The notes: a model not told the origin generated them from the sequence alone. A stretch of 64,000 nt of DNA from Sphaerotilus microaerophilus (GCF_023734135.1 NZ_AP025730.1:1240001-1304000), one strand, 5' to 3'. Shown: positions 1 to 11,815, counted from the first letter of the stretch. Numbers and translations are program-made.

Positions 1-667
1 CGACCCGATTGCGGTCGGCCCAGACCGACAGCTGTTCACGCGCGGCAGCCCGGAAGGTGTCGGCCGCGGCCAGCAGCACCTTGCAGTCGAGGTTGGCCAG
101 ATGGCGGGTGAGCTTGCCAATGCTGGTCGTTTTGCCGGCACCGTTGACGCCCGCGATCATGATCACGGTGGGCTGGTGGCGTCCCAGCGTCAGGCTGCCC
201 TGTAACGGCGTGAGCAATTCGGCCAGCACGTCGCCCAACAAGGTCTTGACGCCCTGTGGGTCGCTGCAGCGGGTGTCCTTGACGCGGCGCTTGAGTTCAT
301 TCAGCAGATGCTGTGTGGCGCCAACACCGGCGTCTGCCATCAGCAGCGCGGCTTCCAGCTCCTCGTAAAGAGCGTCGTCGATCTGCGTGCCGGTGAAGAC
401 CTGGGCAATGCTCGCGCCGGTGCGTTGCAGGCCCTTGCGCAGCCGGCCGAGCCAGGAGGTCCGCCCCCCGCCATCGTCAGGCGCTGCGGGCGGCGTGGCC
501 GTTGGCACGGTCGCAGGGGCCGATCCGGGTGGCGGCGGGGCCGCGGCGATCGGTGTGGAAGAAACCGGCGGTGAGGTGAGGGGCGCGATGACCGGCGGAC
601 TGGCCGGCGTGGAGACCGGCGCCTCGGGCGTCGGTGGCGCAGCCTTGCGCCGAAAGAAGCTGAACAT
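1..667 (-). CDS. ftsY: Signal recognition particle receptor FtsY (3' part beyond window)
   Basis: GTPase that docks the SRP-ribosome complex at the inner membrane for co-translational insertion. The visible 222 residues begin MFSFFRRKAAPPT. An Ala/Pro/Thr-rich acidic-type linker runs to about residue 70, then an NG domain starts with GRTSWLGRLRKGLQRTG. The G1 P-loop GVNGAGKTTSIGKL is near residue 175, followed by AADTFRAAAREQL. The start is the only ATG before the basic N-terminus. The gene runs off the left edge, so the remaining G domain is not seen. It diverges from rsmD. Family identity is secure; the A-domain is short and poorly conserved, as is usual. Confidence 0.95.
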   Translation of the reverse strand, partial: MFSFFRRKAAPPTPEAPVSTPASPPVIAPLTSPPVSSTPIAAAPPPPGSAPATVPTATPPAAPDDGGGRTSWLGRLRKGLQRTGASIAQVFTGTQIDDALYEELEAALLMADAGVGATQHLLNELKRRVKDTRCSDPQGVKTLLGDVLAELLTPLQGSLTLGRHQPTVIMIAGVNGAGKTTSIGKLTRHLANLDCKVLLAAADTFRAAAREQLSVWADRNRV

Positions 668-757
668 GAAGGGTCCGCGGCAGGCGGCGGTTGGGAATGA
701 GTGATTGTAGGCAGCCACAGGCGGCGGCCGACCCCCGTCGTCCCTAGAATGCGCGCC

Positions 758-1962
<1,205 letters not shown>

Positions 1963-2015
1963 ATGCGTTGCCGGCCGGTGATGAGGGCCGCCACCTGGCC
2001 TGCGCAGGGGACTGA

Positions 2016-2294
<279 letters not shown>

Positions 2295-2333
2295 CCGACC
2301 GAGCCTCCCTGTGTCGGGCGGCACTGGTGGCGG

Positions 2334-3020
2334 TCAGGTGCCGTTCGTTGGTGTCGAGGAGGGTGGGGCCGCCGGCTTGGGCAAGGTCGCGCCAGGTTCC
2401 GCCGCCGAGGCTGCGGTGGGCGCGGGTTTGCGCGGCGGCTTGGGGCGTTCTGGCTTGGCGTGCACCAGTGAGGTGGCACGGGTCATGTCGCCGCTGAGGA
2501 AGGCCTCGGCGGCGGCGAGTGTGCGCGTGATGCTGTCTTCCACGGCCACGCGTTCCGCTTCGGGCGGCTTGCGCAGCACGTAGCTGGCCACCTCGACACG
2601 ATCCCCCGGGTGCCCGATGCCCAGGCGCAGGCGCCAGAAGTCGGCGCTGCCGAGCTGGGCCTGGATGTCCTTCAGACCGTTGTGGCCGGCGGCGCTGCCA
2701 CCGAGTTTCAGCTTGGACTGGCCGGGCAGCAGGTCGAGTTCATCGTGCACCACGAGGATCTCGGCGGGCTCGATCTTGAAGAAGCGCGCCAACGCCGCCA
2801 CCGACTTGCCCGACAAGTTCATGTAGGTTTGCGGCTCCAGCAGCCAGACGGTATGGCCGTGGCGCGTAGGGCGGGCGGCCAGTCCGTGGTAGCTGCGCTC
2901 TGGATGCAGGCTGACCCCCCATTGGCGCGCGAGCGCATCGATCCACCAGAAACCGGCGTTGTGCCGGGTGGCCTCGTACTCCGGACCCGGGTTGCCCAGG
3001 CCGACCAGCAATCTGATCAT
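2334..3020 (-). CDS. pth: Peptidyl-tRNA hydrolase Pth
   Basis: Releases tRNA from peptidyl-tRNAs that drop off ribosomes. Motifs are [19 protein letters not shown] (catalytic His), [16 protein letters not shown] (catalytic Asp) and [13 protein letters not shown]. The core ends near residue 190. A further roughly 40-residue Lys/Pro/Ala-rich tail ([13 protein letters not shown] onward) is unusual and probably disordered. I chose ATG 3020 because GGAG lies about 8 nt upstream; a TTG two codons earlier (3026) is possible. It lies downstream of rplY, the standard gene pair. Confidence 0.95.
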   Translation of the reverse strand: MIRLLVGLGNPGPEYEATRHNAGFWWIDALARQWGVSLHPERSYHGLAARPTRHGHTVWLLEPQTYMNLSGKSVAALARFFKIEPAEILVVHDELDLLPGQSKLKLGGSAAGHNGLKDIQAQLGSADFWRLRLGIGHPGDRVEVASYVLRKPPEAERVAVEDSITRTLAAAEAFLSGDMTRATSLVHAKPERPKPPRKPAPTAASAAEPGATLPKPAAPPSSTPTNGT

Positions 3021-3096
3021 CGCCAACGCTCCGTCACGGTGCGCTGCCAGGCCATGCCTTCATCGGGCCGGCGCACTGGCAGCGCCTGAAAGCAGC

Positions 3097-3117
3097 AACC
3101 CCGCACAGGGCGGGGTT
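3097..3117 (-). terminator. Hairpin between rplY and pth
   Basis: AACCCCGC (3097-3104), loop ACAGG, GCGGGGTT (3110-3117) form a perfect 8-bp stem. On the leftward strand it is followed by GCTGCTTTC, a weak U-rich tail. It probably attenuates rplY transcription before pth, or stabilises the rplY 3' end. Confidence 0.6.
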
Positions 3118-3183
3118 GGATGGGCGGGAACCTGGTATGCCTGGCTCCCGGTGCGATCGCGGCCCTGAGGCGCGATCCGGGCC

Positions 3184-3810
3184 TTACTTCTTGCCCTTGC
3201 CCTTGCCCTTGGCGGGCGCTGCGGCGGGAGCGGCGGCGACCACCACTTCCTCTTCCACGATCGGCACCACCACGGCGACCACCGGGTTCTTGCGGCCATG
3301 GGTCACGACCTTGATGCTGGCGTCCAGCTTCAGGTCATCCACGTGCAGCGACTGGCCCTTGGCCAAGCCGCCCAGGTCGGCGGTCAGGAACTCAGGCAGC
3401 TTCTCGGCCAGGCACTCGATCTCGAGTTCGCTGACGACGTGGTTGATCAGGCACTTGTCGAACTTGACGGCCTGCGACTCGGCTTCGTTGACGAAGTGCA
3501 GCGGCACCTTCTTGTGGATGCGGGTGGTGGCGTCGACGCGCTGGAAGTCGATGTGCAGCACCTGCGGCTTGTAGGCGTGCTTCTGCACGTCGCGCAGCAC
3601 GACCTTGGTCACCTCGCCGCCCAGGTCCATCTCCAGGACGGACGAGTGGAAGGCTTCCTTCTTCAGGGCGTGGAACAGCGCGTTGTGGTCCAGCTCGATC
3701 ATGGCCGGCTGACCAGCACCGTAGACGATGCCGGGCACCTTGCCGCTGAGGCGCAGGCGGCGGCTCGCTCCGGTCCCCTGCAGCTCACGCGGGAATGCGA
3801 CGAATTTCAT
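3184..3810 (-). CDS. rplY: 50S ribosomal protein L25/general stress protein Ctc
   Basis: 5S-rRNA-binding ribosomal protein of the long (TL5/Ctc) type. An N-terminal L25 domain ([34 protein letters not shown]) is followed by the C-terminal beta domain ([31 protein letters not shown]). The tail is an Ala/Lys repeat ending KGKGKGKK. The start MKFVAF is preceded by GGAG. At 208 residues it matches betaproteobacterial homologues. It sits in the conserved prs-rplY-pth order, transcribed leftward. Confidence 0.95.
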   Translation of the reverse strand: MKFVAFPRELQGTGASRRLRLSGKVPGIVYGAGQPAMIELDHNALFHALKKEAFHSSVLEMDLGGEVTKVVLRDVQKHAYKPQVLHIDFQRVDATTRIHKKVPLHFVNEAESQAVKFDKCLINHVVSELEIECLAEKLPEFLTADLGGLAKGQSLHVDDLKLDASIKVVTHGRKNPVVAVVVPIVEEEVVVAAAPAAAPAKGKGKGKK

Positions 3811-3899
3811 GGATGACTCCAGATGATGGAAAGGAAAGCGCCCGCGACCAGGCGCTGTAAACACAGCCTGCCAACGTGGCAAGGCTGAGGACGTGCGGA

Positions 3900-4862
3900 T
3901 CAGAAGTTGTTGTTCTGTTCCGCAAAGAGTGAGGTGACGGACTCGCCGTCAGAGATGCGGCGGATCGTCTCGGCGAACAGGAAGGCCACCGACAGCTGGC
4001 GGATCTTCGGGCAGTCCACCGCTTCACCACGCAGAGGGATGGTGTTCGTGATCACCACCTCGTCGAGGTGCGAATTGCGGATGCGCTCGACCGCCGGGCC
4101 AGACAGGATCGGGTGCGTGCAGTAGGCAAACACGCTCTTGGCGCCGCGTTCCTTGAGCACCTCGGCTGCCTTCACCAGCGTGCCCGCGGTGTCGATCATG
4201 TCGTCCATGACCACGCAGGTGCGCTTGTCGATTTCGCCGATGATGTGCATCACCTCGGAGACGTTGGCCTTCGGGCGGCGCTTGTCGATGATCGCCAGGT
4301 CGCAGCCGAGTTGCTTGGCCAGGGCACGGGCGCGCACCACGCCGCCGACGTCGGGCGAAACCACCACAAGGTCGTTGTAGCGCTTGCCCTGCAGGTCCGA
4401 CAGCAGCACCGGCGAGGCGTAGATGTTGTCGACCGGGATGTCGAAGAAGCCCTGGATCTGGTCGGCGTGCAGGTCCATCGTCAGCACGCGGTTGACGCCA
4501 GCCGCTTCCAGCATGTTGGCAACCACCTTGGCGCTGATCGGCACGCGGGTGGAGCGCGGCCGGCGGTCCTGTCGGGCATAGCCGAAGTAGGGGATCACCG
4601 CGGTGATGCGCCGCGCTGACGCGCGCTTGAGCGCATCGACCATCAGCAGCAACTCCATCAGGTGCTCATTGGTCGGCGCGCAGGTGGGCTGGACCACGAA
4701 GACGTCGCGGGCGCGCACGTTCTGCTGGATCTCGATGGTGACTTCCCCATCGGAGAAACGGCCCACCGATGCCCGACCGAGCTCGACGCGCAGGTCGTTG
4801 GCAATCTCCTGGGCCAGGGCCGGATTGGCGTTGCCAGTGAAAAGGACGGTGTCTGCAAGCAT
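3900..4862 (-). CDS. prs: Ribose-phosphate pyrophosphokinase
   Basis: Makes PRPP from ribose-5-phosphate and ATP, feeding purine, pyrimidine, His, Trp and NAD synthesis. Family motifs are [34 protein letters not shown], the divalent-cation/phosphate loop [20 protein letters not shown], and the PRPP-binding [14 protein letters not shown]. The 320-residue length is standard. ATG 4862 is preceded by an in-frame GTG (4865), and neither has an obvious Shine-Dalgarno. It lies directly after tRNA-Gln and its terminator. Confidence 0.96.
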   Translation of the reverse strand: MLADTVLFTGNANPALAQEIANDLRVELGRASVGRFSDGEVTIEIQQNVRARDVFVVQPTCAPTNEHLMELLLMVDALKRASARRITAVIPYFGYARQDRRPRSTRVPISAKVVANMLEAAGVNRVLTMDLHADQIQGFFDIPVDNIYASPVLLSDLQGKRYNDLVVVSPDVGGVVRARALAKQLGCDLAIIDKRRPKANVSEVMHIIGEIDKRTCVVMDDMIDTAGTLVKAAEVLKERGAKSVFAYCTHPILSGPAVERIRNSHLDEVVITNTIPLRGEAVDCPKIRQLSVAFLFAETIRRISDGESVTSLFAEQNNNF

Positions 4863-4926
4863 CACGGAGGTCCGGGAGGTTCGGCGCCACGGGGACGTGG
4901 CACGTAGACAGGATCGGCGATCAGGA

Positions 4927-4965
4927 AGAAAACAGGCGCCGCGTCGGTAACCGACGGGCGCCTGT
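4927..4965 (-). terminator. Rho-independent terminator after tRNA-Gln
   Basis: ACAGGCGCC (4932-4940) pairs with GGCGCCTGT (4957-4965), with the inner arms CGTCGG/CCGACG extending the stem. On the leftward strand the stem is followed by TTTTC. It would separate ispE-tRNA-Gln transcription from prs. Confidence 0.8.
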
Positions 4966-4972
4966 CATGATT

Positions 4973-5049
4973 TGGCAGGGGAGGAAGGACTCGAACCCTC
5001 GCATGTCGGAATCAAAATCCGATGCCTTGACCAACTTGGCGACTCCCCT
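4973..5049 (-). tRNA. tRNA-Gln (anticodon TTG)
   Basis: Reading leftward, the acceptor arm AGGGGAG pairs with CTCCCCT and the discriminator is G, followed by an encoded CCA (4973-4975). The anticodon arm CGGATTTTGATTCCG places TTG in the loop. The T-arm is GAGGGTTCGAGTCCTTC. The 77-nt cloverleaf is complete. It sits between ispE and prs, as in other betaproteobacteria. Confidence 0.96.
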
Positions 5050-5089
5050 ACACAGGCCGCTCTTGCGAAACAGCCCACAACTCCAGCAC

Positions 5090-5968
5090 TCAATCCGATG
5101 CCCAATCCACGAGGGGGTGAGCTTCCAGACTGCGGCACAGCCGACCGATCCAACCCACCGGCAAGGTCGCCAACACTTGCCTTGGATCCGCGAATCCATC
5201 TTCTGCGCCAGGATGATTCCCAGCTTCTGCAAACACTGCGCTACCGGATCCACTCATGCGGCCTGAGCCCACATGCTGCTCCAGCAACTTCAACGCTTGA
5301 CTGACTTCAGGGCTGTAGGCTGCCGCTGCTGCCTGCAGATCGTTTTTGTCAAAGCGCTGCTTGTCTGCAAGAAAGACCGCTATTGTAGTGAGCGCAGTGT
5401 CGCGTGACAAGAGGGGGCTGGAAAAAATCGCCTGTGTTGGAATCGCGACAGGGGGTTTGAGCACCAGGTAGCTGGCTGCCGGGAGATCGATGGGCGTGAT
5501 CTGCTCGCCGATGCCCTCGACCCAGGCATCGCGGCCGCCGATGAAGAAGGGCACGTCGGCACCCAGCTGCAGGCCCAGCGCGAGCAGCCGCGACCGAGGC
5601 CAGTTCAGGCCCCAGAGCCGGTTCAGGGCGAGCAGCGTGGTGGCGGCATCCGAGCTGCCGCCGCCCAGCCCGGCACCCCAGGGCACCTGCTTGTCGATGG
5701 CGATGTGGGCGCCGAGCCGGCAGCCGCTGGCGGCCTGCAGGGCCCGTGCAGCGCGCAGGCAGAGGTCGTCGGCCGGCAGTGCGGCCCCCAAGTCGCTGCG
5801 GCTGATCTGCCCCGCAGGCCGCAGCTCGACGTGCAGCGTGTCCATCCAGTCGATCAGCACGAAGACCGACTGCAGCAGGTGATAGCCATCGGGGCGACGC
5901 CCGACGACGTGCAGGAAGAGGTTGAGCTTGGCCGGGGCCGGGAGGTCGTAGAGCGCAGTCAGTGACAT
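5090..5968 (-). CDS. ispE: 4-(cytidine 5'-diphospho)-2-C-methyl-D-erythritol kinase IspE
   Basis: GHMP kinase that phosphorylates CDP-methylerythritol in the MEP isoprenoid pathway. The N-terminal PAPAKLNLFLHVVGRRPDGYH and the ATP-binding glycine loop PWGAGLGGGSSDAATTLLAL are diagnostic. SGRMSGSGSAVFAE is the third GHMP motif. At 292 residues it is of normal length. It lies 51 bp after lolB in the same leftward direction, and the two are probably co-transcribed with the TPR gene. Confidence 0.95.
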   Translation of the reverse strand: MSLTALYDLPAPAKLNLFLHVVGRRPDGYHLLQSVFVLIDWMDTLHVELRPAGQISRSDLGAALPADDLCLRAARALQAASGCRLGAHIAIDKQVPWGAGLGGGSSDAATTLLALNRLWGLNWPRSRLLALGLQLGADVPFFIGGRDAWVEGIGEQITPIDLPAASYLVLKPPVAIPTQAIFSSPLLSRDTALTTIAVFLADKQRFDKNDLQAAAAAYSPEVSQALKLLEQHVGSGRMSGSGSAVFAEAGNHPGAEDGFADPRQVLATLPVGWIGRLCRSLEAHPLVDWASD

Positions 5969-6019
5969 GGCATAGATTCCGAGGCGATCGGTTGGATCGG
6001 CGCGCGTCCTGCCGGACGT

Positions 6020-6553
6020 TCAGCGGGCATCGAGCTTGATGCGCACGGTCACGATCGGGGCTGGATCGGTCCGGGAGAGCACGACCAGCCCGTCAGCAAT
6101 GCGTTGCAGTGCCACCTGCCAGCCCATTTGCGCGAAACCGGCGGCGCCGTCTGGCAGGGGGTGGGCGGCCGCAGCCGGCCAGGGGCGGCCGCCGAGCCAG
6201 TCGAACAGCGCCGCGATCGGCACCGGCTCGCCGAGCAGGTCTGCCGACAACGCGTCGAGGGTGGCATAGCGACGGATGCCGTCGCCGGTGACCAGGCGCA
6301 CCGACCCGGGCGACCAGGCCGCGAGCCCATGCTGCGTGCCCAGCGGGCTGAGCAGGGCCAGGCGGCCGCTGGCGGGGTCGCCCGCGAGTTCGAAGCCGGC
6401 GCTGAAGGAGCGCTCGCTGTCGCCGGCCACCTGCACCGCGAGCCGGCCGCTGTGCCGCAGCGGCAGCTCGCCCGGCCCGGAGGGCAGGCTTTGGCAGCCC
6501 GTCAGGCCTGCGGCTGTCGTCCAGCCCAGCCAGGCGCGCCGAGTCAGCCGCAT
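6020..6553 (-). CDS. lolB: Outer-membrane lipoprotein receptor LolB
   Basis: Accepts lipoproteins from LolA and inserts them into the outer membrane. The N-terminus [20 protein letters not shown] is a lipoprotein signal with lipobox LTGC, so the mature protein starts at Cys20. RHSGRLAVQVAG, FSAGFELAGDPASGRLALLSP and a C-terminal VTVRIKLDAR match the LolB beta-barrel fold. The call also rests on position beside ispE, which is conserved. The ATG shares one base with the TGA of the TPR gene, indicating translational coupling. Confidence 0.88.
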   Translation of the reverse strand: MRLTRRAWLGWTTAAGLTGCQSLPSGPGELPLRHSGRLAVQVAGDSERSFSAGFELAGDPASGRLALLSPLGTQHGLAAWSPGSVRLVTGDGIRRYATLDALSADLLGEPVPIAALFDWLGGRPWPAAAAHPLPDGAAGFAQMGWQVALQRIADGLVVLSRTDPAPIVTVRIKLDAR

Positions 6554-8430
6554 CAGAGGCGAACCTTCAGGCGTGCGAGCGTCTCGGTGAGCACCTCGTT
6601 GCCGGCATCACGATCCCGCCCGGCGCGCCAGACCTGCCGGGCCGCGTCCTGCTGGCCGTCGGCCCAAAGCACCTCGCCCAGGTGGGCGGCGATCTCCACG
6701 TCCGGGCGGCGGTCGTAGGCCTCGTGCAGCAGCTTCAGTGCGGCGGCGCGGTTGCCGCTGCGGAACTCGACCCAGCCCATGCTGTCGGTGATGAAGGGGT
6801 CGCCCGGCGCCAGGGTCAGGGCCTTGGCCACCAACTCGCGCGCCTCGGCCAGTCGCAGGCCGCGATCCGCCAGGCTGTAGCCCAGGGCGTTGTAGGCGTG
6901 CTGTTGATCCGGCTTGATCGCGATGACGCGCCGCAGCAGGCCCTCCATCTCGTCGAAGCGCCGCAGCCGTTCGGCCAGCAGTGCCTGCTCATAGAGCAGA
7001 TCGGGGTCGTTCGCCAGGCGGGCGTTGGCCTGGACCAGCAGATCGTAGGCCGCCTGCCACTGCTGCATGTCACGCAGCAGCCGGGTCTCGGCCATCACCT
7101 TGCTGCGCACGGCCTCCGGCGTGCCCTCCGGCAGAGACTGCAGCAGTGCCCGGGCCTCGGCGAGCTTGCCCTGGCGGGCCAGCAGGGAGGCGCGGCGCTG
7201 CAGCACGCCGGCGCTGGCGTGTGTGTCCCCGAGCTTCTCCAGCCAGCCCTGGGCGGCGCGGAAGTCCTTCTGCTGCTCGGCCGCCTGGGCCAGCATCAGG
7301 TAGGCCTGGGAGAGTTCCTGGACGGCTTCCGCCTGCGGCCCGTGCTGGTCGTCGTCATCGGCCTCCGGCTCGTCGTCGGGCGCGGTCTCGCCCTGCGGGG
7401 GCGCGGGGCGGGCAGGTGCCTGGGCGGCGGGGGGCGGCGGCGCCTGGCGGATCGCCAGGTAGCGCTCCAGCGCCGCCTGGGCATCGAGGGGCTGGCCCAG
7501 CTCCAGCAGCAGGGCGCCCTGCATCAACCAGCCGGCCGCCAGCTGCGGGTCGGCGCCGGTGGCATCGCGTGCACCGGCCAGGGCCTCGCGATAGCGTTGT
7601 GCGGCCGTGAGCCGCCTGGCGTAGGCCAGCCGCACCCGGGCGTCCGGCTGGGAGGTCTTCAGGTAGGACTGCACCAGCGCCTCGCCGCGGGGCTCCTGCT
7701 CCATCATCTCCAGGCCGAGCATGGCCACGCCTTCGGCAGCAGGGTCGTTCTGCTGGGCCTCGTGGGCCGCGTCCAGGCTGCGTGCTGCGTCACCGGCGAT
7801 CCACCAAATCCGCGCGCTCGCCAACTGGGCGCTGGCCTGGGTGGCCTTCGCCTCCCGCCAGGGCTTGAGCACGTCGGCCAGCACCTGGGCGGCCGCCTTG
7901 GCCTGGCTGCCGCGCACCACCAGGCGGGGCAGCGAGGCGATGGTGGCGTTGCGCTGTGCTGCCGGCGTCAGCTCGATCAGCGCCCGCACCGGCTCCTGGG
8001 CTTCGGCGGGGCGCCCCAGCGCCATCAGCACCTGGGCCTGCATCTCCGCCGCCGCCACGGAGCGCGGCAGGCTGCGGCGCCATTCCTTGAGCGCACCCAG
8101 CGCCTGGTCGGCCGCGCGCGCTTCGATCGCCATGTCGACCGCGCGGCGGAACAGGCGGTCGTCACGCTGCTTGCGGGCGGCCTCCGTCATCACCTGGATC
8201 GCCGTGCCGGGCTCGCCGCGACGCTGTTCCACCTCGCTCACCAGCAGCTGGTAGAACAGTTCGGCGTCCAGTGCCGATGGGCGCGGCACGGTGGGTGACT
8301 GCGCCTGCGCCGCACCGAAGGTGCCCAGGCACAGGGCCACGAAGCTGGCGCGCCACCCCGTGTGCGCGGGGCCGGCAGCAAGGCCGCGACCGGTTCGAGG
8401 GCGGCGCGGGGCGCTGGATCGCAAGGGCAT
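6553..8430 (-). CDS. Tetratricopeptide-repeat protein, exported
   Basis: About 625 residues, a helical repeat protein with no catalytic motif. After a basic leader of about 28 residues there is a hydrophobic signal segment ([19 protein letters not shown]). TPR-like helices fill the rest ([60 protein letters not shown]). An acidic/proline linker ([20 protein letters not shown]) lies near the middle. Such proteins precede lolB-ispE in many Burkholderiales and are presumed to act in envelope assembly, but no function is proven. The start at 8430 avoids overlap with mutM. Confidence 0.85.
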   Translation of the reverse strand: MPLRSSAPRRPRTGRGLAAGPAHTGWRASFVALCLGTFGAAQAQSPTVPRPSALDAELFYQLLVSEVEQRRGEPGTAIQVMTEAARKQRDDRLFRRAVDMAIEARAADQALGALKEWRRSLPRSVAAAEMQAQVLMALGRPAEAQEPVRALIELTPAAQRNATIASLPRLVVRGSQAKAAAQVLADVLKPWREAKATQASAQLASARIWWIAGDAARSLDAAHEAQQNDPAAEGVAMLGLEMMEQEPRGEALVQSYLKTSQPDARVRLAYARRLTAAQRYREALAGARDATGADPQLAAGWLMQGALLLELGQPLDAQAALERYLAIRQAPPPPAAQAPARPAPPQGETAPDDEPEADDDDQHGPQAEAVQELSQAYLMLAQAAEQQKDFRAAQGWLEKLGDTHASAGVLQRRASLLARQGKLAEARALLQSLPEGTPEAVRSKVMAETRLLRDMQQWQAAYDLLVQANARLANDPDLLYEQALLAERLRRFDEMEGLLRRVIAIKPDQQHAYNALGYSLADRGLRLAEARELVAKALTLAPGDPFITDSMGWVEFRSGNRAAALKLLHEAYDRRPDVEIAAHLGEVLWADGQQDAARQVWRAGRDRDAGNEVLTETLARLKVRL

Positions 8431-8518
8431 GATGGCTCGGGGGCAGTCGCTGGACGGGGAAGGGCCGAATGATTCTAGGGCGGCGCTGCGGCGGGGCGCC
8501 CCATCCCATAATCGTTCC

Positions 8519-9388
8519 ATGCCCGAGTTGCCGGAAGTTGAAGTCACCCGCCTGAGCCTGGTCGACCGCCTGGAGGGCGCCCGACTGCTGGGCCTGCGTC
8601 TGGGCAAGCCATTGCGCTGGCCGTTGGGCGTGGCGCCCCTGGCGCTGGCTGGTGCCCGCATCGGCCGGCTGCAGCGGCGCGGCAAGTACCTCTGGATGCC
8701 GCTCGGGACAGCGGGCGACGCGAGCCGCGAGGAGGCTGTCGAGGGGGGCGAGCCGGCCGAGACACCGGGGCTGCTGATCCACCTCGGCATGTCCGGGGCG
8801 CTGCGCTTGGACGCTGAGCTGCCGCCCGCCGGGCCGCACGACCATGTCGACTGGCTCACCGACCGGGGCACCCTGCGCCTGCACGACCCGCGCCGCTTCG
8901 GTGCGGTGGTGTGGTCGCCGGGGCGGGACCTTGATCCGGCGGCGCGGCTGCTGGCGGGCCTGGGCGTCGAGCCCCTGGAGCCGGGCTTCACCGCCGAGCG
9001 GCTGCACGCGGGGCTGCAGGGGCGCCGCGTGGCGGTCAAGCACGCGCTGCTGGCTGGCGACGTGGTGGTGGGCGTGGGCAACATCTACTGTTCAGAGGCG
9101 CTGTTCGCAGCAGGCATCGACCCGCGCACCGCCGCCGGGCGGGTCAGCCTGCTGCGCTGCCGCCGGCTGGCGCAGGCGATCCGCGAGGTGCTGCAGCGCG
9201 CGGTGACCCTGGGGGGCTCGACGCTGCGCGACTTCCACGACGCGCACGGGCACGGCGGCGCCTTCCAGACCCAGGCGCAGGTCTATGGCCGGGCAGGGCA
9301 GCCCTGCCGACGCTGCGGCGGCACGGTGCAGCGCATCGTCCAGGGGCAGCGCGCCAGCTACTTTTGCCCCGGCTGCCAGCATCGTTGA
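8519..9388 (+). CDS. mutM: Formamidopyrimidine-DNA glycosylase MutM/Fpg
   Basis: Bifunctional glycosylase/AP lyase that removes 8-oxoguanine and FapyG. The N-terminal PELPEVEV supplies the catalytic Pro and Glu after Met removal. [11 protein letters not shown] holds the conserved Lys, [18 protein letters not shown] is the H2TH region, and [21 protein letters not shown]...C is the C-terminal zinc finger. The 289 residues include a roughly 15-residue insertion around [21 protein letters not shown] -10-like hexamer at 8507-8512 ends 6 nt before the ATG, so the mRNA may be leaderless. It diverges from the TPR gene. Confidence 0.96.
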   Translation: MPELPEVEVTRLSLVDRLEGARLLGLRLGKPLRWPLGVAPLALAGARIGRLQRRGKYLWMPLGTAGDASREEAVEGGEPAETPGLLIHLGMSGALRLDAELPPAGPHDHVDWLTDRGTLRLHDPRRFGAVVWSPGRDLDPAARLLAGLGVEPLEPGFTAERLHAGLQGRRVAVKHALLAGDVVVGVGNIYCSEALFAAGIDPRTAAGRVSLLRCRRLAQAIREVLQRAVTLGGSTLRDFHDAHGHGGAFQTQAQVYGRAGQPCRRCGGTVQRIVQGQRASYFCPGCQHR

Positions 9389-9532
9389 GCCCGCCCGCGG
9401 CGGCGCGGATCTGCGACAGCGCGCAAATCCGGTGCGAATCGGGGCATTGGCAGTACCGGCAAGCGTGCGCACCTGCCGGACTGCGGGGGCAGGGGCCCAC
9501 CGCGGATGCGGGGGGCTGAGCTACCATGAACC

Positions 9533-11815
9533 ATGGTCCGGCCCCACGCCGGATGCAGCCCTACGATGAACGAGTCCTACCAGCCTGCTCCCAGCCCCCT
9601 CGCCATCACCGCGGCCGCCAGCGCGGCCGGCTCGACGGATCCGGCGGCCGTGCACGAGCCCTTCGTGCGCAGCCTGGATGCCCTGGGCATCTGGCGCGGC
9701 GCGCTGGAAGAACGTGTGCGCGACCTGGTGCGCTACCTGCGTGAGCAGAGCCTGCTCGACGAGGCGGCCAGCGACCTGCTCGACTCGCTGCGCCAGCGCC
9801 TGGCCGGCGAGAAGCTGGTGGTGGCCTTCGTGGCCGAGTTCTCGCGCGGCAAGTCCGAGCTGATCAACGCGATCTTCTTCGCCGACAACAAGCGGCGCAT
9901 CATGCCGGCCTCGCCGGGGCGCACCACGATGTGCCCGGTCGAGCTGGGCTGGGACGCCGAGGACCCGCCCGGGCTGGCGCTGCTGCCCATCGAGACGCGG
10001 CTGGACGGCGCTTCGCTGGCCGAGCTGCGCCACAAGCGCACGGCCTGGGTGCGCAAGCCGGTGGATGTGAACGACCCCGAGGCCTTTGCGCAGGCGCTGA
10101 CGGCGGTGATGGACACCCGCCTGACCAGCGTGGACGAGGCTCGCGCACTGGGCTTCTGGAACGACGACCAGCCGGCCGACAACCCGCCGATGAGCGCCGA
10201 CGGCCAGGTCGAGGTGCCGCGCTGGCGCCATGCGCTGATCAATGCGCCGCACCCGCTGCTCAAGCGCGGGCTGGTGGTGCTGGACACCCCGGGCCTCAAC
10301 GCCATCGGCGCCGAGCCCGAGCTGACGGTGGGCCTGCTGCCCAGCGCGCACGTGGTGGTCTTCGTGCTCGGCGCGGATACCGGCGTGACCCGCTCGGACC
10401 TGGAAATCTGGCGCGACCACCTCGCCTCGCAGGTGCTGACGCGCTACGTGGTGCTCAACAAGATCGACGCGCTCTACGACCCGCTGTCCACCGTCGAGCA
10501 CAGCGAGGCGCAGATCGCCAGCCAGTGCGCCCAGGTGGCCAAGACGCTGCAGATCCCGCAGGCGCGCGTGTTCCCGATCTCGGCACGCCAGGCGCTGGAG
10601 GCCCGCGTCGAAGGCAACCCGCGCCTGCTGGTGGACAGCCGCCTGCTGGCGCTGGAGCAGGCGCTGGCGCAGCAGCTGCTGCCGCAGCGGCGTGCGGTGT
10701 TCGAGCAGCTCACGCTGGAGGCGCTCGCCGTCGTGCAGCAGCAGACGGTGCGCAACCTCACCGACCTGCGCCGTCACCTGGCCGAGCAGCTGCTGGAGTT
10801 GCGCGACCTGCGCGGCAAGAACGTCGGCAAGGTCCGGCTGATGCTGCAGCGCGTCACCGCCGAAACCAATGAATTCGAGGCCTGCACCACCCAGCTCTCG
10901 GCCCTGCGCGCGGTGCACGGGCGCATGCTCAAGGAGCTGCTGGCCCAGCTGGCCGGCGAGCGGCTGCGCACCGAGGTCGACGGCATGATCGGCTCGATCC
11001 GCGACTCGCTGCTCAAGCTCGGTGCCAAGCGCTCCTACACGCAGCTGTTCGCGTCGCTGCGGCAGATGCTGGACGATGCCCAGAAGCGCAGCCAGGACGT
11101 GCGCGACATGCTGGGCGCCTACTTCAGCCGCCTCAATACCGAGTTCGGCTTCAGCCTGGTGGCCTCGTCGATGCCCGAGCTCTCGCGCTTCCGCGACGAC
11201 CTGGCGCTGATCGAGCGCAGCTACGTGCAGTACCTCGGCCTGAGCCAGGCGATGCGGCTGGCGCAGCCGCGCTTCCTGGACCAGTTCCGCCGCATGCTGA
11301 TCTCCCGCCTGCGCGTGGTCTTCGAGGGCGCGGCCAGCGAGATCGAGCTGTGGAACCGCACCGCCTCCGCCCAGGTCGACGCCCAGCTGCGCGAGCGCCG
11401 CAAGGCCTTCAAGCGCCGGCGCGATTCGCTGGAGCGCATCCAGAGCGCCGCCTCCGAGCTGGAGCTGCGCCTGAGCGAGCTGGAGGCGCAGGACGCCCGG
11501 CTGGCCACCATCGAGGTGCACTTGAACCAGCTGTTCGAGGACGCGCGCCGCGCCGCGACGCAGCGCGAGTTCGACACTGTGACGGACGGCTCGGCCGCCT
11601 CGGCCTTCATGCCGCTGACGACGATCCCCGCCCCGCGCGCGGCCGAGCCGGCACCGGTGCCACGGGCGCCGATGCTGCACCCGCTGCCGTTGCTGGAGCC
11701 GCTGCCCGTGCTGGAACCCCTGCCGGTGCTGCAGCCGGCCGGGCCCACGGGTTCCTTCGAGGCCACCACGCCGCTGGGCGCCGCCGGGCTGGATCCGCTG
11801 GCTGTGCGGGCCTGA
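9533..11815 (+). CDS. Dynamin-like GTPase family protein
   Basis: A large 760-residue GTPase. Bacterial dynamin-like proteins remodel or tether membranes; the role of this branch is unknown. The G1 loop is AEFSRGKSELINAIF near residue 105, the G3 is LVVLDTPGLNAI, and the G4 is LNKIDALYD. A long helical middle/effector region follows (residues about 370-650). The C-terminal 80 residues are Pro/Ala-rich with a tandem LEPLPVLEPLPVLQP stretch. There are no clear transmembrane helices. A second ATG at 9566 is possible. The upstream TACCAT (9522-9527) would put the transcription start near 9533. It is inserted between mutM and mutY, all rightward. Confidence 0.85.
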   Translation: MVRPHAGCSPTMNESYQPAPSPLAITAAASAAGSTDPAAVHEPFVRSLDALGIWRGALEERVRDLVRYLREQSLLDEAASDLLDSLRQRLAGEKLVVAFVAEFSRGKSELINAIFFADNKRRIMPASPGRTTMCPVELGWDAEDPPGLALLPIETRLDGASLAELRHKRTAWVRKPVDVNDPEAFAQALTAVMDTRLTSVDEARALGFWNDDQPADNPPMSADGQVEVPRWRHALINAPHPLLKRGLVVLDTPGLNAIGAEPELTVGLLPSAHVVVFVLGADTGVTRSDLEIWRDHLASQVLTRYVVLNKIDALYDPLSTVEHSEAQIASQCAQVAKTLQIPQARVFPISARQALEARVEGNPRLLVDSRLLALEQALAQQLLPQRRAVFEQLTLEALAVVQQQTVRNLTDLRRHLAEQLLELRDLRGKNVGKVRLMLQRVTAETNEFEACTTQLSALRAVHGRMLKELLAQLAGERLRTEVDGMIGSIRDSLLKLGAKRSYTQLFASLRQMLDDAQKRSQDVRDMLGAYFSRLNTEFGFSLVASSMPELSRFRDDLALIERSYVQYLGLSQAMRLAQPRFLDQFRRMLISRLRVVFEGAASEIELWNRTASAQVDAQLRERRKAFKRRRDSLERIQSAASELELRLSELEAQDARLATIEVHLNQLFEDARRAATQREFDTVTDGSAASAFMPLTTIPAPRAAEPAPVPRAPMLHPLPLLEPLPVLEPLPVLQPAGPTGSFEATTPLGAAGLDPLAVRA

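Noticed and set aside
9521..11680. Long leftward frame antisense to the dynamin-like gene (and similar antisense frames across the window)
   Set aside because: High GC opens long antisense frames. The translation is His/Arg/Gln-rich with no domain, and the plus-strand gene has clear GTPase motifs.
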